Shown one piece after another: positions 39,993-52,772 of a stretch of DNA of 64,000 nt (within the stretch, counting starts at the first letter, position 1; every line of letters starts with the position of its first letter). This stretch comes from Diospyros lotus (taxonomy: Eukaryota; Streptophyta; Magnoliopsida; Ericales; Ebenaceae): positions 31,651,307-31,715,306 of the forward strand of contig NC_068343.1 of NCBI RefSeq assembly GCF_014633365.1, written 5' to 3'. The notes below the pieces were generated by a model, which was not told the DNA's origin, did not search any database, and was given only the letters and a program-made list of their open reading frames with translations. A program made the position numbers and the translations under genes.

Positions 39993-40930
39993 CTAATATC
40001 TTCTACATATGCTCAAAGCATATACGACATCAAGCCTCGTACATAACATGGCATACATGATCGAGCTAATGGTTGAGGCATATAGTGCTCGACTCATTCT
40101 ATCGCTTTCATCTTGTGTCTTTGGACATATTGCCTTGGAAAGATGTATTCCATGTGACATGGGAAGATTCCCCCTCTTAGAATCTTTCATGCTAAACCTC
40201 TTTAACACCTTGTCAATGTATGCGCTTTGGGAGAGTTTTAGCAACCTCCTGGATCTATCTCTATAGATCCTTATTCCCAGAATATAAGTTGTTTCTCCCA
40301 AATCCTTCATGGAGAAATTTTCTGAAAGCCATTTCTTAACTGATTGCAACATGGGAACATCATTCCCTATGAGCAATATATCATCTACATGGAAGACTAA
40401 AAAGACCGCCGCGCTCCCACTAATCTTCTTGTAAACACAAGGATCATCTTCGTTTTGTAAAAAATCAAACTCTTTGATTGTTTCATCGAAATGTTGATTC
40501 CAACTTCGGGATGCTTGCTTTAAACCATAAATAGCCCTTTGTAACTTACAAATCTTATTTGCATATTTTTGGATGACAAAACCATTAGGTTGTGTCATAT
40601 ACACATCCTCAATCAGGTTTCCATTGAGGAAAGATGTTTTGACATCCATCTGTCAAATCTCATAGTCATGATAAGCAGCTATTGCAAGCAGAATCTGAAT
40701 GGATTTTATCATTGCTACAGGCGAGAAGGTTTCGTCATAGTTAACTCCTTATCTTTGATTGAAACCTTTGGCCACGAGCCTGGCATTGTACGTCTGTACA
40801 TTGCCTTCCATGTCAGTCTTCTCTTTGAAGACCCACTTCCACCTAATGGGTCTAATACTCTCAAGTGGATTGACCAAAGTCCATACTTGGTTAGTGTACA
40901 TGGAATCCATTTCGGATTTCATGGCATCAA
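39993..40930 (-). pseudogene. Copia H reverse transcriptase
   Basis: The 218-residue frame (40649-39993) starts MDVKTSFLNGNLIEDVYMTQ and continues LQRAIYGLKQASRSWNQHFD, then FHVDDILLIGNDVP, where the catalytic box reads HVDD (usual YVDD). It ends KDLGETTYILGIRIYRD and AMLCTRLDVVYAL. The N-terminal part (40930-40650) is interrupted by stops near 40752 and 40672. The family is copia with D-V-K-T-x-FLNG. Confidence 0.9.
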
Positions 40931-40931
40931 G

Positions 40932-41815
40932 CTATTTCCTAGAGTCAATGTCTGACATTACTTCATCATAGGTATTTGGTTCGTCATTCTCAACCAGAAG
41001 CACATCTTCATGTGTCGAGATGAGAAATCCATATCTCTCAGGCACATGATGAACTCTCGTTGACCTACGAAGTCCTTGTGTGGAAGATTGGGGAATTGAC
41101 ACAACATCTTGTGTCTGATCTTCCTCGGGTTCTTGGAGGGGAGTATCTGTTTGTGGATCACCTCGAATCTCATCGAGTTTAACATTCCTCCCACTAACCA
41201 CAACATTTAAGAATTCCTTCTCAAGGAATACCGCATGCTTGGCAACAAACACCTTTTGTTCCTGTGGGTGGTAAAAGTAATATCCATTTGTTTCTTTTAG
41301 ATATCCCACAAACAAACATCTCATTGATTTGGGTTCTAGTTTATTATTGGCAACATGCTTGACATAAGCTTCACAACCCCAAATCTTAAGGAAAGATAAA
41401 TTTGGCTTCTTTCCTTTCCATATCTCATATGGAGTTTGAGTAATTGACTTACTTGAAACCCTATTCAAAATAAAGATCGCGGTGAGGAGTGCGTATCCCT
41501 AAAATGAAATAGGGAGTTCAGTGCGACTCATCATGGACCGGACCATGTCCAACAAGGTTCTATTCCTCTTTTCAGAAACACCATTCATCTATGGTGTTCC
41601 AAGTGGAGTCCATTGTGACAGAATCACATTCTTCTTCAGATGATCTAGAAACTCACTGTTCAAGTATTCACCACCTCGATTTGATCGAAGTACTTTGATG
41701 CTTTTCCCAGTTTATTTCTCTACTTCAAATCTGAATTCCTTGAACTTTTCAAAAGCTTCAAATTTGTGTTTCATGAGATACATATAACCAAAACGTGATC
41801 TATTATCAGTAAAGG
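40932..41815 (-). pseudogene. Copia H integrase C-terminal part
   Basis: The frame 41468-40932 starts MNRVSSKSITQTPYEIWKGK, then FLKIWGCEAYVKHVANNKLE, MRCLFVGYLKETNGYYFYHP and the linker to RT. Upstream (41815-41469) the catalytic core is readable with stops (RSDRGGEYLNSEFLDHL-type sequence, then an NGVSEKRNRTLL-like Glu region). Confidence 0.85.
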
Positions 41816-42652
41816 TTATGAAGTAGACATACCCACCTCGAGCCTGGGTGGATATGGTCCCACACACATCAGTGTGCACAAGCCTCTCTCTTTCTTTCCT
41901 TTAAAAGGAGACTTAGTCATCTTACCAAGTAAACAAGATTCGCAAGCACCATATGATTCATAATCGAATGTGCTAAGGTATCCACTTTTATACAAGTTGG
42001 ATATGCGAGTCTCATTTATATGGCCAAGGCGACAATGCCATAAATAAGTGCTATTTAAATCACCCGATTTCAGTTGCTTAATATTTATGTTATTAATAGG
42101 AGTATCAACATCAAGGACATACAAACCTTTACATATTGTTGCTTTACCATAAAACAACTCATTTTTATAAAATGAACAACTATTGTCCTTAAATAAAAAT
42201 GAAAATCCATCTTTATTCAAACAAGAAATAGAAATAATATTCCTAGTCAAACTAGGAATAAAGTAATAGTTACGTAAATCTAACACAAGCCTAGAGGGCA
42301 ATGTCAATGAAAAAGTCCCTACAACTAATGGAACAACTCTTAATCCATTGTCGACACGTAGGTCCACCTCTCCTGGAGTCAATCGTCTCGTACCTCTAAG
42401 CCCCTGCACATAAGTGCAAATGTGAGCACCAGATCCAATATCTAATACCCCTGTGGACTTATCAGAAGTAGATAAATTAACTTCAATAACATAAATACCT
42501 GAAGTACCTGAAGTAGAACTCTTCTTCTTCTGCACCTCTGCAAGGTATTCCTTACAGTTCCATTTCCAATGGCCCGGCTTGTTACAATGGAAACAGACCG
42601 CATCCTCCTTGCCCTTACAAGCTTTAGTCTTCTGGACTCCTCCAGATGGCAC
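41816..42652 (-). pseudogene. Copia H zinc knuckle, protease and integrase N-terminus
   Basis: A 278-residue open frame: CCHC knuckle CFHCNKPGHWKWNC (about residues 21-34), protease site TGVLDIGSGAHIC (usual LDTGSGAHIC, Thr to Ile), YYFIPSLTRNIISISCLNKD, the GAG-pre-integrase motif LWHCRLGHINETRISNLYKS and CESCLLGKMTKSPF. It ends as the integrase core begins, where a frameshift truncates it. Confidence 0.9.
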
Positions 42653-43344
42653 TGTGGAAGAACTTTTCTTCTATTTAGCTTTCTTACTCTTAGGCTTGCC
42701 CTTGCGCCCCTTGGGAGCTCCAACTAAGAGAACACTTCCCTTGGCCTTCTTGTTTATCTCGAGCTCAGCCTCCTGCAACATGGACAGTAACTCTCCAAGA
42801 GTCTTATTCATATTCATCATGTTGAATTCATGATGAACTGTCCATAACAATTAGGAAGGGACTGTAGCACAAAATCAAGGGTAAGTTCTGCATCCATACC
42901 CATACTAAGCTCTGACAATCTGTCAATATAGCCTATCATCTCAGTGACATGCTTTTCAACAGATGATCCCTTAGCCATACGGCACCTGAAGAGCTTTTTG
43001 GCAACATTATAATGTTCATGCCTAGTTCGCTCCTCATAGAGATCCTTGAGCTTAGCCATGATCTCATAGGCAGTATAACCCTTATGCTGTTGCCTATGTT
43101 CTGGGGTCATAGCTGTTAGGATGATACATTGAGCGGTGATCATATCACCCTTGTGTGTCTTCCAGGCCTCATGTGCTACGGCATCCTCGAGTGATGATTC
43201 GGGAGGAAGAGGTGTTTCTATCGTATAGAGGATCTTCTCATGAGTGACGATTATCCTCACATTCATCTCCCAATCGAGGAAATTTGTCCCATTGAAGGTA
43301 TTATTGCCATCGAGTATTGATCTTATCGACGCGTTTCCAGACAT
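42653..43344 (-). pseudogene. Copia H gag
   Basis: The frame from 43344 starts MSGNASIRSILDGNNTFNGT and continues NFLDWEMNVRIIVTHEKILY, AYEIMAKLKDLYEERTRHEH, YNVAKKLFRCRMAKGSSVEK and LDFVLQSLPNCYGQFIMN. A frame change at about 42830 and a stop near 42672 separate it from the protease frame. It is a UBN2-type capsid region close to full length. Confidence 0.9.
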
Positions 43345-45255
43345 TCTTGATCAACAACCTGAATTATAGAGATAAATGTTATAATCATATTTATTTACGA
43401 AATCATAAATTGCAAGAAGTAACATTTTATGATTGCTCCCACTATTTTTTACAAGTTCGCCACCCTCAAGGCATTACTCGGGAAATCCCGTTGGAAGATT
43501 TCCTAGTGGGCTAGGATCCTATCTCCCCTTGCACAACCTTGAGTGACTCAACAAATTGTGCTAGGATCGATTAGGTAGGTACTTGCTACCAATTGCATCT
43601 CCATGCAACTCTTAGATTCATTGGGTTGACAACTCCTTGTCAAGCACATCTTATGTGACTCCCAATCTTTGCTTCTATACTCAGTAAGGCCTTGAGTGAC
43701 TCAACAAACCCCACATTTCTAGTTAAGTCGGACCCATCATTCAGGGACATCTCATGGCCCATGAAACATAGGAATCATAGGTGACACATGACCTTGAGTG
43801 ACTTAACAAATCAAGTGCCAGCTAGAAACCTAGTGCTTTATAATGATGGAAGGCAAGTTGGCTTAATATTAATGAAGGATTTATTATTTATTTATTTAGG
43901 TCTCATCACATGTAATTAATCAAATTAATCATGCATAATAAATGACTCAAACTGGTGTATGGTATGGATAACTACAGCTATCCCCCTCGAGCCATAGAAA
44001 GGAAGCTAGCGTGTCAAACTTAGGTGAAGAATCACAACTTGCTTCTCAAGCACATTCTTCAAGCCTTCATCGGTTTTCGAATCTTATCTTCAATTTGGCT
44101 CCATCTCTTGCTCTTCATACAAACTACAACTATCACTACTCTATTCTATTCTACATACATTACATAGAATCAAATTGAAGACAATCATTCTACATACACA
44201 CAATTCTATTCTACATACACGCAGACCCTATTTCAAAAATCAAATTTACAAGCATTCATTCCTAACATAAAATAAATGGTCGACCCGATCCATACCATAC
44301 ACCCATGCCATCAATCTAATTGATTCATTCACAATTATATTAATTAATTGTCGCTTCTTTTCAATCTTAATGAAACGCTTTCAATAAATTGAAAATTTGT
44401 ATAATGTTGGAAAAACAAAATTATTTAATTGTGTTGGACTTGGGCTCTATCCATTAGTCTAACTAACTAGGCTCAACAGGGCTTGGATAAACCAATGCAT
44501 GCCAAACATACACTAGTAGCCCAATAATTAATAAATAACCCAATTACTAGCCTTAGCCCATTTTTAATCACGGCTCATAGGTGTCACACACTCATGGATC
44601 AGATAAAAATAATAAAAATAGCCAAACAATTTGGCCTGGCCCCACCTGAGGGTACGGAACGCACTGGGCCACCAAAGGGTCAGCCCGGGTGCTTCGCGTG
44701 GACCCCGGGGAAAGGCCAAAACATGGCCTAAGGCAGCCGGGGGGGCAGCCCAGCTGCTAGCCGTGCCGTCAAATAGGCTACCAGCAGCAGGAGGCGTGGG
44801 GCACTCATGGGGCTTATTCTAGTCCAACTAGAAATATAATTAGTGGCTGCGCGCTGCTCGCGGGTCGAACCTGCGGGTCACGGGTCATGCCCATGCCCGA
44901 CTGATCCTTGCGCGCGCGCGGGCAACCTTGTTGCGCGTGAGCGTGCGTGCAGTCGTGCTTGGTGGCACCTGCACGCGTGTGCGGCCTCGTCAAGCCGTGG
45001 CCCTGCGCGCGCTGGGCTGCCCCTAGCCGTGCCCTGCGTGTGTGGGCCCCACGTGGCTTCCCCTTTTGGCCCTCCGGTGCATCTGTATGCACTCCGAACC
45101 CCATTTCACCCTTTTTTCGTGTCATTCACGATCTTTTGCCCTTCACCCAAAAACGTTTTGCAATCCAAAAAAATATAAGCGCAACAATTATTTAATTATT
45201 TCACAAATAACAACATAATTGAATCCCCATGTAAGGAATTGAAATATTTTGACGA
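43345..45255 (-). other. Copia H leader (5' untranslated) with GC-rich block
   Basis: About 1.9 kb between primer site and gag has no conserved coding. Its 44590-45130 part is strikingly GC-rich against an AT-rich surrounding, and open frames there are composition artefacts. A piece identical to the LTR (about 30 bp, TTCTAGTCCAACTAGAAATA and on) occurs at 44817-44846. Confidence 0.75.
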
Positions 45256-45270
45256 TGGCTCTGATACCAC
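45256..45270 (-). other. Primer binding site of copia H
   Basis: The minus strand reads GTGGTATCAGAGCCA directly after the LTR end. Confidence 0.92.
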
Positions 45271-47106
45271 TGAAAGTAAAGCAAGATCGCTACGGGGCAA
45301 GTGACATAGTTAAAAAATTTTGAACCTTACTCCAATCCTGGCGATTGGATCAACGTTGAAATCAAACAATCACATACATAATAAAGTAAATCTAACCTTT
45401 AGATTTTTGAGTTGTTAATGGATTCGAGCCGTCCAAGCATTCGGCCTCTAACTTGTGATACACGACGCGTGTCCGTTGGTGAGGAGAGTGGAATGGGAGT
45501 GCTAGATCCTTCTCCTAACAAGGCTTATGAATGGATGGGAAAAGAACCGATTTTCAACTCTTGAAAACCAACAAATTTAAAAGCTTAATTTGGGCATCCT
45601 ATAAAGGGCTATTTATAGAGGAGCAACCTCTTAGGGTTTCTTAAACCCTAATAGACATGGATTGGGCTAGCCCATTAATTTTAGTTCAACTAAAATCTTA
45701 AGTGGGCTTATTCTAGTCCAACTAGAAATATAATTAGTGGCCCAAATCCATTTATAAAATATTTAACCCAAATATTTATTATTTAATATTTGATCCAAAT
45801 TTAATTTAGCCCAAATATAATATTTAATATTTGGACCAAATCTAATTTAACCAATATATTAATTAAGCCCAAATATATATATATATTATTTCCTATTTGT
45901 TACTCTAACAAATAGAAAATTATTAAATTAGAAACTACTTTCTAATTTAATCAATTGCATTTTTAGGAAACTCTTTCCTTTATGACGACTCATCGTCATA
46001 TCGACGTCATTACGTCTATTTATTCTTTTTTCGTCATAACCTATGACGGCAAAACTTCTTGCCTAAGTGTCCCACTTAACCATACGTCTGCTCTCCTGGT
46101 ATAAGTCAGGGACCGTGCCTATTGCGTATGACTCATTAGGCTTTCGAATATGTTGGTAATATGTCGGTACGAACACATAAGACAAGATTGGCCTCTAGTA
46201 AGGCATCATGCCTACCCAATTATTCAGAAAGATTCATAATTCGCAAATAGCCTTTCACGAGCATGGTTACTATGTAATTCGATCCTCTCGTCAATGTATC
46301 CTATGTGATCTCAAGTTGACAATGTGTTGCTTGATTATGATCACATAAGTCTTTCTTCATTCATCTGGATATCTTCACTTAATAGAAAGTGAATCAATAA
46401 CTCCTTGATCTCTTTCACCATGGCCATGGATTTAAAGTGAATATCCACCGAAGACGGCTTAGATACATCATCCTCTATCAAGGGATAGATGAGTCCCATC
46501 TTGACTATACACCCATCTCCATAAGCTTCATGATATACCTAACGATCGCCCATGTGGAGCCTTTATCTAGGCCCATCGAAACGATGTCAAAGCATACCGA
46601 TCTTCTTATGAGATGACCGTGACAACCTCAGGTCTAAGGATTAGTTACACCCATTTGGTATGAGAATACCATTAACATATAACCAAAATGGATTCTCATG
46701 ACGAGTCATGTCCAGTGACACATTCTCCAACATTGGTCACCTATGTACTTGTCTAGGCATCCCCATGCCTATGGGTGTGAGTCCCCCATTGCTATCACAT
46801 AGCAAAAACATAGCACATACAAGTCTTACAACAATTGTCAATGTCTATTCTTGACATTGCTACGACTTGGGACATTTAATGATGTCGTGAAACTGTGATG
46901 CATCATCTCACATCTTTATAGATTAATCACAGTATACATCATATGGACTTCTATCTAGTTTCATCCGATCATTACATTAATAACAAGAAACTAATAGAAT
47001 GACTTCTTGTAGAATTAAATAACTATTTATTCAATAATAAATATGATTACAAATGTCAGCATACAATTTGCCCAATATGATTAGATTTAGAGCACCTACA
47101 CTAACA
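45271..47106 (-). mobile_element. Copia H LTR (5' copy on the minus strand)
   Basis: An 1,836-bp copy of 37556-39390 with scattered substitutions and few indels. Confidence 0.93.
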
Positions 47107-47222
47107 ATCTCCCACTTGCACTAGAGCCAATCATTCATGTATCTCATACCTGATGATCAAACATGACTTTCATGTTTCTCTTGAGACAGAGCTTTAGTTA
47201 AGGGATCTGCGACGTTGTCATC
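47107..47222 (-). mobile_element. Second, partial copia H internal end
   Basis: About 116 bp matching 39391-39508 (purine tract, then the end of RNase H with DPLTKALSQEKHESHV) lies upstream of the 5' LTR. It breaks off at TTGTCATCC, where copia I protease sequence begins. Confidence 0.88.
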
Positions 47223-47648
47223 CACAATGGGCAACAAATGGTATATGGATAGTAGATGCCCACAACATATAACTGGTGTGAGAGATCTATTTATGGATCT
47301 CACTCCCAACGATGGTGGATTTGTCACATTTGGAGACAATACCAAAGGTAAAGTGATTGGTATTGGTATGGTTGGCCAGCTACATCTCACTACTATTAGA
47401 AATATTTTTTTAGTAGATAGTTTAAAGCATAATATTCTTTGCATTAGTCAATTTTGCGATGATGACTATAAGGTTATTTTTAAACAGCGACATTGTCTTG
47501 TTATTGACAAAAATATTTCTATTATTATATGTGCAAATAGGCAAGGCAATATTTACATTGTTGATATTGAGGAAATAAATGTCAAATGCCTAATGGTAAG
47601 AAATGAAGATATCCTGTTGTGGCCTAAAAAATTTCTAATAAAGATTTA
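47223..47648 (+). pseudogene. Copia I protease and pre-integrase start
   Basis: The + frame reads MGNKWYMDSRCPQHITGVRD, where the protease site is usually WYLDSGCSRHMTG, so the Gly of D-S-G is Arg. It continues GGFVTFGDNTKGKVIGIG, SLKHNILCISQFCDDDYKVI and RQGNIYIVDIEE. It ends at KDL, cut by the Tourist-like MITE; the following VVGLP is at 50540. Confidence 0.85.
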
Positions 47649-47944
47649 GGTCGTGTTCTTTTTGTTGTTTTCTGTTTTCCAAAACAGTGAAAACGTGTTT
47701 ACTTTCATATTTTAAAAAATGCATTTTCAAAAATAAGAACAGATTTTGTAAAGAAAACTCAAAACAATAAAAAATCGTTTTGACTATTTTTATTACAAAC
47801 ACGCTCAAAAATTTCAAAATGCAAAAAACACTATAGATAAAAAGAACGTGTTTTCAGCAATCTCAAAAAAGACACTCAAAACACAAAATTAAAAATGAAT
47901 TCAAAACTAAAAACTAAAAACTGAAACATGAAGAGAACAACCTC
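47649..47944. mobile_element. Tourist-like MITE
   Basis: A 296-bp AT-rich insert is flanked by TTA (47646-47648 and 47945-47947). It starts GGTCGTGTTC, and its right end reverse complemented is GAGGTTGTTC. TTA duplication and GG...GTTC ends fit PIF/Harbinger (Tourist) MITEs. It interrupts the copia I frame between KDL and VVGLP. Confidence 0.65.
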
Positions 47945-48042
47945 TTATGTAACGACCTGATAATAGGTCTAGTTTATTTTAATATTAATTTCTACATGTT
48001 ACATCTCGAAGCTTAAGTAATACAAATGTTGGTCTGTTTTGT

Positions 48043-48168
<126 letters not shown>

Positions 48169-49668
48169 GTAGTGGTAATAGTAAATGAATAAATTACAAT
48201 TAGTTAATTTTTGAATGTTTGGGGTGTAAGTGGAATAAAGGGTAACTGTAAAGTGGAGCATGAGTGTCGATTTTCAAAAGTTTTGGGGCGCTGGTGCAAT
48301 TTTGGAAAAGCGATCACGGTACCCCTTAAGATTAATTGGGTGTCTATTTAATATGAAGGAGATGGCCAGCACAAGAGTGTGAGGCTGGGGTGCGGGATCG
48401 AGTTGAGGGGGAGGTGCTGAGGCTGTAAGGGATTTGCTAATTTTCTCCAGCAAATTTGGGCACCCAAAGGTGTCGTTTCACGCCTAAACAACAACAACCT
48501 TGCTGTGACGTGGCTGTTTCTCAGCCCTTCCTTTCCTTTTTGTGGCCTTAATGCCACTTACATTGGCTATAAAGTAGAGAAAGCTTGGGCAGCAAGTAGG
48601 AGACTTAGAAGATATAAATTGAAGGCAAATCTTGGAGAAGAAGCACGAGCAGGCATAGGAGAATTGGAGGAAGAAGAGACGTGCTTTGCAACTGGAAGAA
48701 GAGAGGAATAAGGAAAAATGAGGAAGAGAAAATGAAGAAAAATAAAGCAACTGAAGTTTAAAGTAATCAGGTAAATTGGAAAAATATTTATTTGAGTTTT
48801 GGTACTATTAGATTTAGTTATTGAGCTAAAACTTGATTATCTTGGGTAAAAATTATGTTATCAGGTAGTGCTTATTATTTTTACGGTGTCCGAGCAAGAA
48901 ACGTCAAAACCAGCTATTAACAGGCAAGTTTTTTCTTCCCTATGCAAACTTTAAGTTTTCTACGTTCCCTCAGTTACAGTCGTAAATTCCCGTTGCAAGT
49001 CTTCTTTATGTTGTTTCCTTCGATATTTAATAACTTGAACAGGTTAATTTATTAGCGTATAAAGTGAAATCTGATTAAGTCTTGTTCGTAATCCAAATGA
49101 GGGTCTTGAATCGCCCTTAAGTTCCTAAGGAATGACACGTTATTGCTAGGTTCAGATTACGCAAGGATTTGTATCTCCTTGTGAAAGGGGTGGTTATGTG
49201 TGTCTAAGGGTGTGGGGTACAAAGCTACTGGTTGTCGACCATTGAGTGTGGCAGTCGATGGTTGGATGTATGGGTGCCAACTATTAGCTGTGATGACACA
49301 CGGCATATGATCCAGGGGAGCTGGTACCGCTAATCACCCGAAAAGGAAATATTTATGGATACGAAGGTGGTAATAGTTTCCTATGTATGAGGAGAGACAA
49401 GAATGGAATCTTTACGTACGTGAAGAGTCAAGGGCAAGTCAATGAAGTGCTAAGTTTACGTATATAAGTTTAATGTTGTGTGTTTGTAAAGGGTTTGTCA
49501 TGCATGAGCATTGTGCTAGATGTGTGTTTGCATGGGCAAAGCGTGGCCTGGTGCCTAGCTTATGGGGGCCTTGTATCACATTTATGCTTACTACGCCTTT
49601 TCATTTCTAATGTGTATTGTTTGGTTCTATTGCAAGCAATGGATGTGGTGTGTAGGGATATATCCTAC

Positions 49669-49878
49669 CAAGCTTGAGTGGGTTAGGGGCTGGACTCGTG
49701 GTATATGTTTCAAGCTCGAGTAGGCTAGGGGCCGAACTCATGGCATATGCGTCAAGCTTGAGTGGGCTATACGCCAAACTCGTGATAAGTAATGTAAGCT
49801 CGAGTGGGCTATACGCTAAACTCGTGATAACTAATGCAAGCTTGGGTGGCTGTATGCTTGACTTGTGGTGGTTATCAT
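49669..49878. repeat. Five 42-bp tandem units in solo LTR K
   Basis: Units start at 49669, 49711, 49753, 49795 and 49837, exactly 42 bp apart. Each starts (C/T)AAGCTYG(A/G)GTRGG and carries an AACTCGTGRTA-like middle. Middle units are most alike. Confidence 0.9.
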
Positions 49879-50535
49879 GTTATGATTCTTTTATGCAAGT
49901 ATCGAAGGGTTAAGCAGAATCTGAGTCATGGTAGATGTGCTTGGTTAGGTTTCTTTTCTAGATATGAGTAAGCGAAGGTCATATTCAAACCTTCGTTGAG
50001 CTGATATGTTCAATGGGGAAAGTTATGGTTCAATGTATAATCCTTGAGTCTTATGCTGTTTCTTTTGTTCTATTATGCTTGCTAGGCTTTGTAGCTCATT
50101 GTTTGCTTGCGTTATTCCAAGTAGAGGCAAGGCACCGAACGATTGCAAGCTAGGCAATGGTCGAGTCAGAGGCTTAGGCGTGTACAAAGCGGTCCCAACT
50201 ACAAGGTCCTGGTGGTAACACTTTGCTGTAGATAATATGTAAAAGGGGTATATGTTAGCTTTTGTATTGTTCAGTGTAATTGAGCCTGATGTATGCATAA
50301 GAATGTAATGGATGATGTTTGTGGCGATAATGAAGCTTTGTTATTGGAAATGAGTATGCTACCTATGATATTTTCATTAAGACTCTGGCAGGTACCAGAC
50401 ATTCTGATGCTTCCGCCTTGAATTCCTCGGTCGAGGTTTCCAAGGAAGAGGTTACCATGAGTTTTTTGGTAATCGTGCTGGCGTCAGGTCCCCAAAAATA
50501 AAAATAAAATAGTAATTAAATTGGGGGACCTTTCA

Positions 50536-50923
50536 CCTTAGTTGTTGGGCTTCCTAAGATAAAGTTCAATGAAGAAATTTTCTGTGATGCTTACTGGCAA
50601 GATAAGCAAACTAAAGCTTTGTTTAAATCCAGAAATGAAATTTCAAGCAGTAAACCTCTATAACTCTTACACATGGACTTATTTGGACTCACACAAACTA
50701 GAAGTTTGGGTTGAAAAAATTATGTGTATGTTTGTAGTAAATGATTTTTTTAGATTTACTTGGGTTATGTCTTTGTCTTTAAATGATGAAGTTTTTCAAA
50801 GATTTGTCAAATTAGCTAAGAGAATTCAAAGAGAGCAAGATGATGAAATTATCTCTCTTAGAAGTGATCATGGAGCTAAATTTGAGAATACATTATTTAC
50901 TATATACACAAAATTGAACATCG
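50536..50923 (+). pseudogene. Copia I integrase, part 1
   Basis: LVVGLPKIKFNEEIFCDAYW, then LLHMDLFGLTQTRSLG in a shifted frame (first Asp in HMDLFG), FFRFTWVMSLSLNDEVFQRF and EIISLRSDHGAKFENTLF (second Asp in SDHGAKFEN). It breaks at 50924 within the core, and the Glu half is at 52773. Confidence 0.85.
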
Positions 50924-52772
50924 TGTACTGTCATATACAACGTTCATATACCCATAGCATTACAAAAAAAGATATTACAAGGCCTTCAAAAGCTAACAAC
51001 CATAAACTAGGCACCATACCCAAAATTTCCCTAAAGACCTTTTGTTTGGGATAACTCTGTACACATATAGACACTAGACCCCACATTGTTAGGATCCCCA
51101 TCAACTGTGGTCTTTTCCTCTACCTAGAATGATGCAAGCACAAGTGAGCTATAAAGCCCAATGAGTAATATAGAATAAAAGACAACAAGAGTATCAGGGT
51201 CCAACCATAGATGATAACAAACATCCCCACTCATGCATGTAAAAAAAAGTGGAATCATGCCACACACATCATGAACATGTAACCACATGGATCTAAGCCA
51301 TGCTAACATCAAGACATTGCAATATGTATAGAGAATAAGATGCATACTTCCATAAAACCACTATACATAACCATATTAAGGGATCTAAGTCCCACATGAG
51401 TCTGACCCTTTTGGCCCACCTAAGCTTGACATGAGTTCGGCTCACCTGAGCTTTTGGTATAATACCGTAGGGATATCCCAACGGATCCCATTCATAGCGT
51501 GCATTAAATATCACATATAATTCCCAAACCATGCCATACACAACAAAGATATCATGCTCTAAACAAAACCTATGCATAAGACCTTTTTTAATTTACATGC
51601 ACAAGGCCAAACATACTCGTATAATCATAGTTGACATGCATGGAATACACTCAAGAATAGAGAAACATGAGCCAAGAGGGAGAAAAGGGAAATTTAAGCT
51701 TGCAGAAGGCTTTTAAGCCAAACAGGGGGAAATCGGTTGACAGATCGCCCTTTAGAAGGTAATTTGTTGACAAGTTTCCCCCAATCTGTTGATAGATTAT
51801 CCTCTAGAAGGTAATCTGTTGACATATTACTTCTAATATGTCGACTAACAGAGGCCAAAGTCATTCGATTCCCCTGCTTTTCTTAGTCGAACCTTAACAA
51901 GATGATTCAAACTCTTGCCAAATCTTCACCCTAACAAAAAGACATCATTCCCAAGAAATAATAGGGAGAAAAAATCCCTTTGGAAGCATTAATGAGGGGA
52001 TTACACAAAAGGAAGTAAGTAAATTACAAACATGTAGGAGTTTTGCTCTTAAAACAGGGAGTTTGACAAAAACCAACTCAAAAGCTGAAATCTCAGATTT
52101 ATAACCATTAGAAGGGATGATAACTTACCTTAGCTTCCCTCTTTAACAATCCCTAGCCTTTCTTTACCTCAACACCACTTGTAGACTTCCATACATAGAG
52201 ATTTTCATCTATTTTTAGTCACAAAATAGAGGAAAAATAGGGTTCTAGGCTTGAGAAGAGCTTGAAAATGAGTGCCCTACCTTGTAACCCTTCCTTGAGA
52301 TCCCTATCTACCACAAGAATAAGACAAATGAAGAGGAGAAGAGCCCTAGCTGCTGGAAAAAGCTTCTCCTGATCTCTAGCACCTCAAATGTGCTCCCTTT
52401 TCAAACATTGGCCCTATTTATACTTTCCCAACATTTTGTTTTAATTTTATTACCTTATTTTCCAGCCCATTCAAGCTTATTTAAATTCCTAATTTTCATT
52501 TCATTTATTTGCATTACATAGGCATTTACCTTACATTTAAGCCACCTTCCTATTTTGATTTATTTCCTTCTCATTTTGACTTTCAATAATCAACCATCTT
52601 GTTTGTTCTTTCTTTGGCTTTTCAACCCCTTTGACTTTGACTTCTTAATCTTCTTTAGCTTTTCAAGCCACCTTGCACATACCAAAATAATTCTCCAAGT
52701 TATTATTTTTTTCACACGATAGGAAATTCCTAGAATAAGAACGTAGCTATAACATACTAATGGGGCATTACA
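50924..52772 (-). mobile_element. Probable solo LTR Q
   Basis: A 1,849-bp block between two halves of one integrase starts TGTACTG and ends GGGGCATTACA (TG...CA; minus strand TGTAATGCCCC, a start typical of gypsy LTRs). A clean 5-bp duplication is not visible. A cluster of TTGACA/GTCGAC-like words lies at 51730-51850. Confidence 0.65.

Larger units (their letters stand above)
37556..47222 (-). mobile_element. Ty1/copia H: LTR-internal-LTR-partial internal
   Basis: On the minus strand, two long LTRs (47106-45271 and 39390-37556, about 1,835 bp each, roughly 95 percent alike by eye) enclose a copia internal region (45270-39391). Beyond the upstream LTR a second, partial copy of the internal 3' end (47222-47107) remains. 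This layout is a partial tandem dimer rather than a simple insertion. Coding frames are longer and less broken than elsewhere in the window, so this is the youngest large element. The flank TAGAT (37551-37555) has no partner because the other end was lost. Confidence 0.88.

Noticed and set aside
44631..45195. Several 80-110 residue Arg/Ala/Pro-rich frames on both strands
   Set aside because: Open only because of the GC-rich patch in the copia H leader. Frames overlap on opposite strands and match no domain.
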